A DNA stretch of 64,000 bases from positions 496,001 through 560,000 of the forward strand of contig JAWKIO010000005.1 of NCBI GenBank assembly GCA_041394265.1, given 5' to 3'. Origin of the DNA: Acidimicrobiales bacterium (GTDB lineage Bacteria > Actinomycetota > Acidimicrobiia > Acidimicrobiales > SZUA-35). The notes under the pieces are model-generated. The model was not told the origin of the DNA. It searched no databases and saw only the letters and a list, made by a program, of their open reading frames with translations. Of the stretch, positions 33,271-42,337 are shown piece after piece; positions within the stretch are counted from its first letter, which is position 1, and each line of letters opens with the position of its first letter. The position numbers and the translations under genes are program-made.

Positions 33271-33606
33271 GTGCCCCCGCAACCATCACCGGGGCCGGTC
33301 TTCGCGGCGCTCGCCGACCCGACCCGACGCGAGATCTTCGAGACGCTCGCCCGCACCGGCAGCGGCACGGCCACGGCGCTCACGTCGGCCTTCGGCATCA
33401 GCCGCCAGGCCATCGCCAAGCACCTCTCACTGCTCAACGAGGCGGGGCTCACCTCGGCCACCCGAGCCGGCCGCGAAACGGTGCACACACCCCAGCTCGA
33501 ACCTCTGCATGCACTGACCGACTGGGTCGCCGTCGTCGAAGGGGACTGGTCGAGGCGGCTCGGAGCGCTCTCCGACTACGTCACCAAGGCCTGCGAGACC
33601 ACCTGA
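33271..33606 (+). CDS. ArsR-family transcriptional regulator
   Basis: 111 aa winged helix-turn-helix. VFAALADPTRREIFETLARTGSGTATALTSAFGISRQAIAKHLSLLNEAGLTSATRAGRETVH covers the whole ArsR core, with the recognition helix SRQAIAKHLSLL. No metal-site CxC motif, in keeping with the SRPBCC-linked subgroup. GTG start. Likely binds the two inverted repeats at 32685 and 32731 and represses both its own operon and clpP. Confidence 0.9.
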   Translation: MPPQPSPGPVFAALADPTRREIFETLARTGSGTATALTSAFGISRQAIAKHLSLLNEAGLTSATRAGRETVHTPQLEPLHALTDWVAVVEGDWSRRLGALSDYVTKACETT

Positions 33607-33677
33607 GCAGCGCTGCCGGTGCGATGGATTCGTCGCGACTGGTCAAGCCCGACGCGTTCTGCGTCGACATGCACACT

Positions 33678-34925
33678 ATGCGGCGCCCCCTCCTGACCAT
33701 TGCGGCTCTCCTCGCGACCAGTTGTTCAGCCCTCCCCTCTTCGGGCTCCTCGGCCGACCTGCGCATCGAGGCCGAGGCCCCGACCAGCACAACGACGAAC
33801 GACCCCGCCCCAACGACCACGACTACCGTCGAGGAAGGCACGGCGGCACCGACTTCGGAGCCGACCAACACATCACCGACGACGCCAGAACCAGCGATGC
33901 TGATCACCTTGGTCGAAGACATCGACCCCGGGTTCCTCGGCTCCGACGGCGTCATCGTTGCGGAGTACCCGGCCGATGCGATGCGTTGGCACATGACGCT
34001 GGCCTTCGATCCTGCCAGCGGCTTCGCCTACAGCGCCGTCGACGCCGTCGCCGAACCGGGCGATGCCGGATGCTGGGAGATGCTCGTACCCCGATTCGAC
34101 GAGGAGCTGCTCTCTCGGTCGACGACCGATCGCGCCGACAACTTCGAACCAACCGGCCAGCTGCTCACCCAAGCCGACACGGTCGAGGGAGCTCCTTCGG
34201 TCCTCACCCTCGCCGACCTCGAGGCAATCGTCGGCAGCCTCGCCGCAGCAACGCCTGATGACACACACCCCGGACGGCGGATGATCGAGCTGGGTCCCGA
34301 ACAACTCCAACAGCTGGTAGGACACGTCGCCGGCATCGGCGGACAGATCCCAGCGCTCGATGACGGCACACTGTCGTTCGACATCGATACCGACGGGCGA
34401 CTCGAGCGCTACGAGGTACAGGCGGAAGGACTGGACGACCAGATCCGAGAACGCGACCGGCGACATCGGCTGTACCGCTTGACCGTCACGCTCGAACCGC
34501 TCCCCGAGACGTTCAAGGGCATCACCTCGACAACGCCACGACGACAGGCCGGTGGCTGCCTCGATCGGTCAGCGGCGATCGTCGGATCGTGGCGCTTGGC
34601 CTCCGGGCACTGGGGCGCGGAGAACGCCGAGCCGACACTCGCTGCGATCGCCGACTCCACCGCCCGTGTGTCGATCGACGAAACCGGCGCGATCACCGGC
34701 ACCACCGATTGCCGGAGCCTCACTGGCTCAGCCCGGCGGGAAGTCTCCTGGCTCGCCGATGTCGAACTCCAGATCGAGGGCGAGGCATGCACCGACGAGA
34801 TGGCGCGGATGCGAGACGAGAATCTCCTCGCGGTCCTGCAGAGTGATCCGGGCATCCTCGTCTACGCCGACGGTGTCGCACTCGTCGGCAGTGACGGCAT
34901 CGTCACGTTGGTCCCCGGCGACTGA
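33678..34925 (+). CDS. lipoprotein with C-terminal META/HslJ-like domain
   Basis: 415 aa. Signal sequence MRRPLLTIAALLATSC with lipobox ATSC, then a Thr/Pro/Ser-rich linker. The middle (about 75-290) is unassigned. The C-terminal 110 residues match a META domain: IVGSWRLASGHWG ... ARVSIDETGAITGTTDCRSLTGSA ... ENLLAVLQSDPGILVYADGVALVG. META domains occur in envelope stress proteins such as HslJ. Met at 33669 is an alternative start. Confidence 0.8.
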   Translation: MRRPLLTIAALLATSCSALPSSGSSADLRIEAEAPTSTTTNDPAPTTTTTVEEGTAAPTSEPTNTSPTTPEPAMLITLVEDIDPGFLGSDGVIVAEYPADAMRWHMTLAFDPASGFAYSAVDAVAEPGDAGCWEMLVPRFDEELLSRSTTDRADNFEPTGQLLTQADTVEGAPSVLTLADLEAIVGSLAAATPDDTHPGRRMIELGPEQLQQLVGHVAGIGGQIPALDDGTLSFDIDTDGRLERYEVQAEGLDDQIRERDRRHRLYRLTVTLEPLPETFKGITSTTPRRQAGGCLDRSAAIVGSWRLASGHWGAENAEPTLAAIADSTARVSIDETGAITGTTDCRSLTGSARREVSWLADVELQIEGEACTDEMARMRDENLLAVLQSDPGILVYADGVALVGSDGIVTLVPGD

Positions 34926-34929
34926 TCCT

Positions 34930-36360
34930 TCAGTCGCCGAGACGATGCCAGGCACGGACGAGGCGGTCGACTCCCTCGACCAACTGCTGCTCGGGTCGAT
35001 CGAAGCAGAGCCGGATGTGGCGATCCTCGTCGCCGGTCACCGAGGCCGCACTACCGGTCGCGATGATCACCCCTTCCCGTGCCGCTCGCTGCGCAAGACG
35101 TTCCGCGCAGGGTCGATCGAGCGTGATCCACAGCGACAAGCCGCCGGTGGGGGTGAGCAACTGCCACTCGGGGCACCGCTCGGTGAGCAGGCGACACACC
35201 AGGTCGGCCCGGCGCCCGAGTGATCGCTGTCGACTCTCCACGATCACGTCGAACTGGGCGAGCACGGCCGCCGAGATCACCTGCGACGGGATCGAGCTGC
35301 CGAGATCGTCGGTGAGACGTGACCGGACCAACCGGTCGACCAGGCCGGGTTCAGCTCGCAGCCAGCCGATACGGAGCCCTCCCCAGCCCAGCTTGGAGAC
35401 CGAACCGACGACGACCACCTGGTCGCGGTCCACGCGCGACGCCAGAGGTGCCGAACGTTCACCGTCGAAGCGCAACTCGGCCAGCACGAGGTCTTCGATG
35501 ACCGTGACGCCGGTGGCCGTGACCGCCTCGGCGAGGCGTCGAAGCTGACGCTCATCGCCGCATTGCCCTGTCGGGTTGTGCACGAGCGTCTGCAGGTAGG
35601 CAAGCCGGGCGCCCGACGATCGCACCAACGCCGCGAACGCATCGGGATCGATGCCGCCCGCCGTCCGTGGCAACGCCACGGGACGGAGCCGCCGAGCGGC
35701 GAGAAGGTCGATCACGCCCGGGTACGTGGGCTCGTCGACGATGATCGAGTCGCCGGGTTCGGTCAGTTCGCTGAACGCCAACGCCAACGCATGCTGGGCA
35801 CCGTTGGTGATGAGGATCTGTTCGGCAGTGGTGGCAAGGCCATCGGTGGTGAACCGCTCGGCGACGGCGCGCCGGAGTTCGGGGAGCCCGGCCGGGGTGT
35901 AGCCGTGGCGGGGCCCCGACAGCAGCAGCGAGTCGAGGTCGACGTCGACCTGCGGCAGGGCTCGTGCGTCGGCGGGACTCGACGCCGCCAGGTCGATGCT
36001 GCCACCCCACTCCCCCAGCAACCCGGGAAGAACGGTCGCCATCGGAGCGCCCGGCGCCCGGTCGGGATCGACCGACCCCGCCACCACGGTGCCGCTGCCA
36101 TGGCGGGCCTCGAGGTAGCCGTCAGCCTTAAGGTCGTTGAGCGCATGGGTGACCGTCGACCGGCTCACGCCGAGAGAACGAGCCATCGTCCGCTCGGCCG
36201 GCAGGAGAGCTCCCGGCCGCAGCAGCCCAGTCTCGATGGCCTGACGGATCGCACCCTCGAGACGACGAGGCAACGACGCGCCTGGACCCGCCGACCAATC
36301 CCCGAGGGTCGACAGGAACGCCTTGGTGCCGAGGCGTGGAGTCCGTTCGACGCGAGCCAT
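34930..36360 (-). CDS. MocR/PdxR-type GntR regulator with aminotransferase domain
   Basis: 476 aa. N-terminal GntR winged helix (PRRLEGAIRQAIETGLLRPGALLPAERTMARSLGVSRSTVTHALNDLKADGYLEARHGSGT) fused to a fold-type I aminotransferase domain with the PLP lysine in VGSVSKLGWGGLRIGW, LVHNPTGQ and the Asp of VIEDLVLAEL. MocR proteins sense PLP or amino acid adducts and control vitamin B6 or amino acid genes. ATG 36360 is used, as the frame above it to 36504 is not family-like. Convergent with the META lipoprotein (4 bases between). Confidence 0.93.
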   Translation of the reverse strand: MARVERTPRLGTKAFLSTLGDWSAGPGASLPRRLEGAIRQAIETGLLRPGALLPAERTMARSLGVSRSTVTHALNDLKADGYLEARHGSGTVVAGSVDPDRAPGAPMATVLPGLLGEWGGSIDLAASSPADARALPQVDVDLDSLLLSGPRHGYTPAGLPELRRAVAERFTTDGLATTAEQILITNGAQHALALAFSELTEPGDSIIVDEPTYPGVIDLLAARRLRPVALPRTAGGIDPDAFAALVRSSGARLAYLQTLVHNPTGQCGDERQLRRLAEAVTATGVTVIEDLVLAELRFDGERSAPLASRVDRDQVVVVGSVSKLGWGGLRIGWLRAEPGLVDRLVRSRLTDDLGSSIPSQVISAAVLAQFDVIVESRQRSLGRRADLVCRLLTERCPEWQLLTPTGGLSLWITLDRPCAERLAQRAAREGVIIATGSAASVTGDEDRHIRLCFDRPEQQLVEGVDRLVRAWHRLGD

Positions 36361-36493
36361 CGCGCCAGTCTGGCCGAAAGTGGCCTTGACCCACCAGACC
36401 ACATCGGGTTGGCAACCATTCCCGGCAGTTGCGTCAAGATCGACCGACCAGCGCCACGAGCGATATCGAATCGTCACTGATCGGCACTTACAC

Positions 36494-36503
36494 GGGTAAT
36501 CCA
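36494..36503 (+). repeat. left terminal inverted repeat of recombinase module
   Basis: GGGTAATCCA, perfect inverse match to 38919-38928; 67 bases upstream of the first recombinase start. Confidence 0.6.
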
Positions 36504-36570
36504 CCTTCTGGGCTGATGTCCCGGGGAGTCTTCTCCGGGTTGTTGTCCCTTGATTGGAAGGTGGTCAGTG

Positions 36571-37611
36571 ATGTGGAGTCCGGTGTTTGAGAGCGTGGTT
36601 GGGGCCGATGGCGTGCGGGAGTATCGGGTTGGTCACGACCTGATCGATGACTTCTTGTTGTTCGTGGCTGGCCGGGCACGACCGGCCACGGTGCGGGCGT
36701 ACGCGCATGATCTGAAAGTGTTCTTCGACGTGGTCGGCAAGGACCCGACAGAGGTGACAGCGGCGGACGTGATGGCGTTCGTCGTTGAGCAGAACCGGCC
36801 ACGAGACGGCGCGGGGAACGTGGTACGGATCAGTGACGGCCGGGCCGGGCTCTCTACGTCGACGATCAAACGGCGCTTGGCTGCGGTGTCGAGTTTGTAC
36901 GGCTATCTGGTGATCCGCGGCGACACCGGTGTGAGCGTGAACCCGGTCCCGCGGGGTCTGCCGACACGCAAGAGCCGGCAGCGCGGCGGCCGTGGCCTGC
37001 CGTTGGTGCGCGGTGTCCGCCGTCTGCCGAGGATCTTGGAACCCGGCGAGGTCGAAGCGCTGATGGCCGCGCTGCGCACGTCGAGAGATCGGGCGATCGT
37101 GCAGGCAATGGTGTTGGGCGGGCTGCGCCGCTGCGAGGTCTTGGGGCTCGGTCTCGAGGATCTCCGCCTGGGTGAATGGCGGGTGTTCATCGCCGATGGC
37201 AAGGGAGGCCATCAACGTGTGGTCCCGTTGTCGCAAACGTTCTTCGCCACCGTCGCGGACTATCTGAACAATGAACGACCAGCCGACGCCATGACTGATC
37301 GTGTGTTCGTGGTGTTGAAAGGACCCACCCGTGGCCAGCCGCTGTCGGCCGACGGGTTCGACACCGTCCTCGGATCAGCGCGTGCCCGGGCGGGGCTGGC
37401 GCACGTGACCTGTCACGAACTACGCCACACCTGCTTCACCCGGCTCCGTGAGGGCGGCATGGCGATCGAAGCGATCCAGGCCCAGGCCGGTCACCGCTCG
37501 ATCGCGTCGACCCGGATCTACCTACATCTCGGCGACCAATGGCTCGCTGATGAATACAAGCGGGCAGCCGAAGCGATCGAAGTCCAAGCCACGATCGGGG
37601 CGACCCGATGA
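36571..37611 (+). CDS. tyrosine recombinase/integrase 1
   Basis: 346 aa. SAM-like N-terminal core-binding region (FLLFVAGRARPATVRAYAHDLKVFF), then a catalytic domain with the full set: R in LGGLRRCEVLGLGLEDL, K in ADGKGGHQR, HELRH (CHELRHTCFTRL), H in GHRSIASTRIY and the nucleophile Y in the same segment. AAGGTGG precedes ATG 36571. Overlaps the second recombinase as ATGA, so both are made together. Codon use is slightly less G/C-biased at the third position than flanking core genes. Confidence 0.92.
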   Translation: MWSPVFESVVGADGVREYRVGHDLIDDFLLFVAGRARPATVRAYAHDLKVFFDVVGKDPTEVTAADVMAFVVEQNRPRDGAGNVVRISDGRAGLSTSTIKRRLAAVSSLYGYLVIRGDTGVSVNPVPRGLPTRKSRQRGGRGLPLVRGVRRLPRILEPGEVEALMAALRTSRDRAIVQAMVLGGLRRCEVLGLGLEDLRLGEWRVFIADGKGGHQRVVPLSQTFFATVADYLNNERPADAMTDRVFVVLKGPTRGQPLSADGFDTVLGSARARAGLAHVTCHELRHTCFTRLREGGMAIEAIQAQAGHRSIASTRIYLHLGDQWLADEYKRAAEAIEVQATIGATR

Positions 37612-38885
37612 CCGGCGCTGCTGCAGAGTCACTCCCACCGGTGTCGAGGAACCAGACCAAGGAGTTCCCCTGGCACGAAACAGCCCAGCACGCCCCCGTG
37701 ATGGTCGCCACCATGGCCCGCTATCTCGACCAGCTCGCTGTCTCGGCTCGGCCATCGACGGTGACCGCCACGTCGGACGCTCTGCGGTTCTTCGCCGGGC
37801 AGGCCACCCGCGACGATCCCGAGCTGTGCAGTGTTGCTGGCATCGCCCGTCGACACATCGAAGCCCACAAGCAATGGATGGCCACCCGTCCCGGCCGGCA
37901 AGGCAAACAACTGTCGCCGAACACCATCGCGCAACGGCTCGGGTTCCTCCGCACGTTCTTCGAACGAACCATCGAATGGGGCTACCACGACGCCCCCGAC
38001 CACCAACTCGTCTTCCCCGGCGATTTCCCTGAGCGAGACGAACCGTTGCCGAAGTTCCTCGACGACCCGACCGCAGCCAAATTCATGGCCGCTCTCGCCG
38101 CCGATCCGAACCAGCGGCGGCGTCTCATCGTCGAGCTCCTCGCCCGCACCGGGATGCGCGCCGGGGAACTCGGCTCACTCGAAGCGAACCCGATGGTCAC
38201 CGTCGGCGACACCCACTGGCTTCGCATCCCGATCGGGAAACTCCACAACGACCGCTACGTCCCACTCCACCCGATCCTGGTCGAGCTCATCACCCAATGG
38301 CTCCAGATCCGGCCAACACCCCGATCCGGGCGGCTTGTCGAACGCAACGACGGTCAACCATTCGACCGGCGCACCATCCACCGCTACGTCGAAGCCGTCG
38401 CGAAACGGGCCGGAGTCGGCCACGTCCACCCCCACCAACTCCGCCACACCCTCGCCACCCAAGCCATCAACCGGGGCATGAGCCTCGAAGCGATCGCCGC
38501 GCTCCTCGGCCACCGCTCCATGCGCATGACCCTGACCTACGCCCGGATCTCGGACCGGACCGTCGCCGACGAATACTTCCGAGTCACCCAAGCCGTCGAG
38601 GACAACTACCACCACACCAACCCGCTACCCACCGACAGCACCGGCCCGAACATGCGGCGCCTCGCCGACGACCACCGACGCCTCCTCGGCAACGGCCACT
38701 GCAACCGGCCCGCCACACTCGCCTGCCAGTTCGAAACGATCTGCGAGCGCTGTGGGTTCTACGAAACCGGCCCGCAGTTCGTCGAGATCCTCCGCCGACA
38801 ACACCACAACGCCGAGCAACACGCCGACACCGACCGGGCCAACATCTACACCCGACTCCTCCACGACATCGACAACACCACCTGA
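37608..38885 (+). CDS. tyrosine recombinase/integrase 2 with Cys-rich tail
   Basis: 425 aa. Catalytic residues are all present: R in ARTGMRAGELGSLE, HQLRH, GHRSMRMTLTYARI with Tyr. After the catalytic domain there is an 80-residue tail with four cysteines (GHCNRPATLACQFETICERCGFY), perhaps a small zinc site, as seen in recombinases of multi-recombinase elements such as Tn554 TnpB-like proteins. Starts with a 4-base overlap on recombinase 1. Confidence 0.92.
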   Translation: MTGAAAESLPPVSRNQTKEFPWHETAQHAPVMVATMARYLDQLAVSARPSTVTATSDALRFFAGQATRDDPELCSVAGIARRHIEAHKQWMATRPGRQGKQLSPNTIAQRLGFLRTFFERTIEWGYHDAPDHQLVFPGDFPERDEPLPKFLDDPTAAKFMAALAADPNQRRRLIVELLARTGMRAGELGSLEANPMVTVGDTHWLRIPIGKLHNDRYVPLHPILVELITQWLQIRPTPRSGRLVERNDGQPFDRRTIHRYVEAVAKRAGVGHVHPHQLRHTLATQAINRGMSLEAIAALLGHRSMRMTLTYARISDRTVADEYFRVTQAVEDNYHHTNPLPTDSTGPNMRRLADDHRRLLGNGHCNRPATLACQFETICERCGFYETGPQFVEILRRQHHNAEQHADTDRANIYTRLLHDIDNTT

Positions 38886-38918
38886 ACCTGCTTCCATGAC
38901 GCCACGCCCAGACCCGGC

Positions 38919-38928
38919 TGGATTACCC
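38919..38928 (-). repeat. right terminal inverted repeat of recombinase module
   Basis: TGGATTACCC on the plus strand, 34 bases after the recombinase 2 stop; inverse of 36494-36503. Confidence 0.6.
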
Positions 38929-39039
38929 ATATAACAACACCTCGGGGATAAGGCACATCTGGATATCGGCCGAGCATTATGTGACACCCAGCGCGACGCC
39001 TCGACGGTTTGCCCGACGCTCATAACCACCGAGCGCAGC

Positions 39040-39282
39040 TCAGAACCAAGCCACTAGTTGTTCGACTGCAGCCCACACGAAGAAGAAGATCCCAACGTGG
39101 CGGAAGTATCTAAATCCCCTCCACGTAGCCTCAACCATTTTGCCGTATGCCTCGGGACCGCCACGCTCGATTTTCTCAAGCTGATCCCGATCAGATGGAG
39201 ATGACGTCCGCTCAACCCAGGATCCGAAGAAGTAGAAAAGCAGGCCACCCACGAGCGCAACGAACGCTTCGAAACTCACCAC
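39040..39282 (-). CDS. small membrane protein, 80 aa
   Basis: Unrecognised. Two hydrophobic helices (FVALVGGLLFYFFGSWV and HVGIFFFVWAAVEQLVAW) separated by a charged cytoplasmic-type loop (DRDQLEKIERGGPEAYGKM). GTG 39282 is preferred because GGGAGG lies 9 bases upstream; an ATG at 39291 is possible. Confidence 0.6.
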   Translation of the reverse strand: MVSFEAFVALVGGLLFYFFGSWVERTSSPSDRDQLEKIERGGPEAYGKMVEATWRGFRYFRHVGIFFFVWAAVEQLVAWF

Positions 39283-39502
39283 TTCTGTCATCCTCCCTAT
39301 CAGCAAGAGCTGAAACCTTCGGCAACGTATCAGTTGCCGAAGCTCGAACGAACGATCGACAAGGGGGGTCGGTGTTCCTGGGCGGTGACGCCGAGACTAG
39401 CTCTCCTGGCCTCTCCAAACAGCGGACTGAACGGGCCTGGGTGGGTTGAGCATCGGCAATCGCGGAAGCGACCCCGACCACTCTGCGCTCCAGTTCAGAT
39501 CC

Positions 39503-39534
39503 CTGCCCCACAAGGCCGGGAGGATGACGCACAA
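39503..39534. repeat. short direct repeat, copy 1 (before SUFU-like gene)
   Basis: CTGCCCC, then GCCGGGAGGATGACGCA; a near copy sits at 40353-40383. No gene is seen in 39307-39661. Confidence 0.4.
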
Positions 39535-39661
39535 TCTCGGGCGGGTGGATGGGAGCACAGTGCCGGTTGAGGGCGCTCCGAACAGTCGCCGACTCCCTGC
39601 CTGTCAGACGGTTGCGATCGCCGGGAAGAGCGATTGGCGGATCCGATTCGAGGCTCCGTGA

Positions 39662-40240
39662 TCACGCAACCGGCGAACGAGCGGGATCCCAGTAGCGGAC
39701 GCCTCTCGAGTCGAAGAGCTGCTCCAGCTGCTCTTGGCCGTCCGTCACCATGTGCTCACGCTCACTGTCACTGATCGGGAGCAGCCAGAGCACGCGAGCA
39801 TGTCCGCCGCGCCAGTTGCACACCTCCAGCTCTGGACCGAAGGGGTATGGAAGCGAGACGAGCAGGTGGTCGCACGATGAGCCGGGCAGCCAAGGCTCCC
39901 CGATCGGGACCGTGTGGCCGAGAGCGAGGCGCTGCGACTCCGGGCCACAGTGATAGAAAGCAGTCAAGGCCAAAAGCTCGACAAGGCGCGGATCGTTCTT
40001 CGCGCCAACCAGGGCGAACTCGAGGCCGTGCTCATCTTCGTGGGTTGCAGTCCAGCAGCCAAGCGACACGTACGTCCACAGGCCGGGCAGCTTTGGGCCG
40101 GGACCGACACGAGCGACGGCGAAGCCGGGGACCCGCTCCTCGATTGGTCCTGTCGACCAACGATCGATCGTGACCTCCTGGCCGTCGAAGAACCTACGAA
40201 CGTGCGCCGCCACCTTTCGTTGCGCCTTGTCGAGCCTCAC
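39662..40240 (-). CDS. SUFU-like (suppressor of fused) domain protein
   Basis: 192 aa. The body matches the SUFU family: GLWTYVSLGCWTATHEDEHGLEFALVGAKND, LLALTAFYHCGPESQRLALGHTVPIGEPWLPGSSCDHLLVSLPYPFGPELEVC and VLWLLPISDSEREHMVTDG-EQLEQLFD. In bacteria this domain is common as an immunity protein against polymorphic toxins, but no toxin gene is adjacent. GTG 40240 is chosen; TTG 40291 would add 17 Arg-rich residues. Flanked by short direct repeats (39503 and 40353). Confidence 0.8.
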   Translation of the reverse strand: MRLDKAQRKVAAHVRRFFDGQEVTIDRWSTGPIEERVPGFAVARVGPGPKLPGLWTYVSLGCWTATHEDEHGLEFALVGAKNDPRLVELLALTAFYHCGPESQRLALGHTVPIGEPWLPGSSCDHLLVSLPYPFGPELEVCNWRGGHARVLWLLPISDSEREHMVTDGQEQLEQLFDSRGVRYWDPARSPVA

Positions 40241-40352
40241 TTGGGACAGGATGTCATGTCGCCGCCTTCGGAGAAAGCGCCCGCTCGACAACGGCGCTCC
40301 TACAAGCGAGCGATGAGGTGTCCCATATTCCCGGCCGATCCAAGCCGAGCAC

Positions 40353-40383
40353 CTGCCCCTGATCGCCGGGAAGATGACGCAAT
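40353..40383. repeat. short direct repeat, copy 2 (after SUFU-like gene)
   Basis: CTGCCCC, then GCCGGGAAGATGACGCA; also shares GATCGCCGGGAAGA (40361-40374) with 39616-39629. Confidence 0.4.
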
Positions 40384-40417
40384 GCGGCAGTGTTGCTGAA
40401 TGTGAGGGCGGGTCTGG

Positions 40418-41963
40418 TCAGCCGCCGAGTACTTCAGTCAGAGCGCACGGCTGTGGTACGCCGGTCTCATCGACAGCGCGGATCACCGGTAGATCGCTAT
40501 CCGGCGCCCCCACAATGGCCCAGAGTCCGTCAATCGTGTCCACCGTTTCCCACTCGTCGTCCACGAGATTCTCGATAGTCCATGTCGGCTCGCCGGTGAT
40601 CGCCACTGTGTCGAAGCCCCGATCATCGGACCCTCCGTAGCTGAGGGCGAGACACTCGTCCCACTCTCCGCCACCCAGCACGGAAGCGTCCCATCGACCC
40701 GAACGCTCACGCACGACCAACGCATACCACTCGGGCCGTGCAACCGTCGCAGCTGCGAACCGTGACACCGGTGAGAACAACGACGACGCCGGACTCGATC
40801 GGCACGCGGCCACGCTCGACCAAGTCTCGAAACGAGTCGCCACCCTCGAGTTGGGCCGCCATCGCCGTCTCAACTGCTTCGTCGAGTGTCGACGCGCCGA
40901 CCGGCTCACCGACCAGCAGGTTCCGGTACGGGTGCAAGTCATCGATGACCTGGAGCGCCATGTCACGATCGGCCGCTCGGACCTCGAGCCCACCATCATT
41001 GAGCGATCGACGAGCCGTCACTGCTGTCCCCCACGCCTCGACCCATTCCCATCCCGCAGCCCCCTCGACCGCGCCCAACGTCGCCGGATCGCCATGACAG
41101 GACCCGGCGAAGTGGGTGACGTCAGCGACCCGCACATCGCCGACGATCATGGAGTAGGCGGTGGAGGCGCAACCCGGCTGGTTCGATGAGCCGATCGGAC
41201 CGAACAGGGTTGGATCATCAGGCAGCCAGAGTTCCCCGAAGGGGTAGGCGACACCCAGCCAAACGTCGACGCCCAGACTCCAACCCAACCCACCCCGGCT
41301 CGAGTTCGCAACGTCGAGCGCGGACTGCACCGTGCCATCGGATGCCTCCCACCCTGGCAGATCCTCGAAATGCTCGATCGTGACAAACCGGCCCGCTGTC
41401 GTAGCGGTCACGAGCTGGCAGTTCGTCAGCGACACTTCGTTCCCCCACCACAGCGCACCGTTGTCGAGCTTCCCCGTCGACAGCGCTGGTCGCTCAAACC
41501 CGAGAGCGAACGTCCCAGAGCCAGCAAATGTCACTCCGAGATACTCGGTGTTGAAGGTGTCCGACGCGCCAACCTCAACACCCAGGACCCCCGAAACCGT
41601 CTCATCGTCGGGCACTGCGACTGATCCTTCGATCACCCACCGGCCCGGTGCCACGGTGCGGCAGGAATCAACACCGATCCTCACACCCTCGAGACCCCCC
41701 AACGTCACCGCCAGCGTCGGCGGCAACATCTCGACCTCTACAGCGACGCCTGGATCGATCGGGCCGAGCGGATCCAGCACCAAGCCAGGTGCAACGGTCT
41801 CCGATTGAGACCACAACGGTGTAGCACCAAGCGCTGCGCCGGCCGTCTCGGCGGTCGACGTCGAGGTCGCGGCCGTCGAGACACCGCTTGTACTGTTGCT
41901 GGAAGCGCCGGTGCACCCAGCCACCAAGAACAACACCACCGACACCAACCAGATCCGCCGCAT
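40418..41963 (-). pseudogene. lipoprotein gene with a frameshift near 40750-40770
   Basis: MRRIWLVSVVLFLVAGC (lipobox VAGC) starts a secreted Ser/Thr-rich lipoprotein of about 515 aa. The frame is good from 41963 to about 40765 (ending ESGVVVVLTGV), then turns into 15 unlike residues and stops at 40707. A neighbouring frame continues well from about 40765 to 40418 (SRFAAATVARPEWYALVV ... LPVIRAVDETGVPQP). One base gained or lost joins them. Either the gene is broken or the base call is wrong. Function unknown; central part is beta-rich. Confidence 0.7.
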
Positions 41964-42337
41964 GACAATTCAGACGATAGACAACGCTGTCTGGTTCCCG
42001 GCGCTGCGCCCCTGCCAGATCGGCTGGACAACAACGATCTCCATACCGTCCCCTATCACCCAAGCCCTGCGTACCGAACCCTGCCACCTACCGCCGGGAC
42101 GATGGTGCAGATCGTCGTGCGCGATGAGTTCAGGTGGTGGCGGGCTCGATTCGGAGCTGACTTGCGCACCGCGCAGGGTCCCGGCTACCTGTGCTTACCT
42201 CGACGCGGGGCAAGCCGAAGGGATTGGATGGCCTCGATGATCATCGATGACGCATCACCTCGTCGTCGGCCAGCCGCTCGGCGACTCGGTCTGGTCGTGG
42301 CGTCAGCCTGTTCGTTCCTCATGGAACGCTGACGGTC
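41964..42337. other. 374-base gap with no recognised gene
   Basis: Divergent upstream region of two lipoprotein genes. Open frames here are short and have poor codon use. TATCGT lies 10 bases upstream of the 41963 start on the minus strand and could be its -10 box. Confidence 0.4.

Larger units (their letters stand above)
36494..38928. mobile_element. two-recombinase module bounded by inverted repeats
   Basis: About 2.4 kb. GGGTAATCCA at 36494-36503 is repeated in inverse orientation at 38919-38928, and a second block TCTGGGC follows each (spacing 3 and 6 bases). Between them are only two overlapping tyrosine recombinase genes. This resembles bipartite modules and recombinase-in-trio (RIT) elements. 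Target duplications were not identified. Confidence 0.65.
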
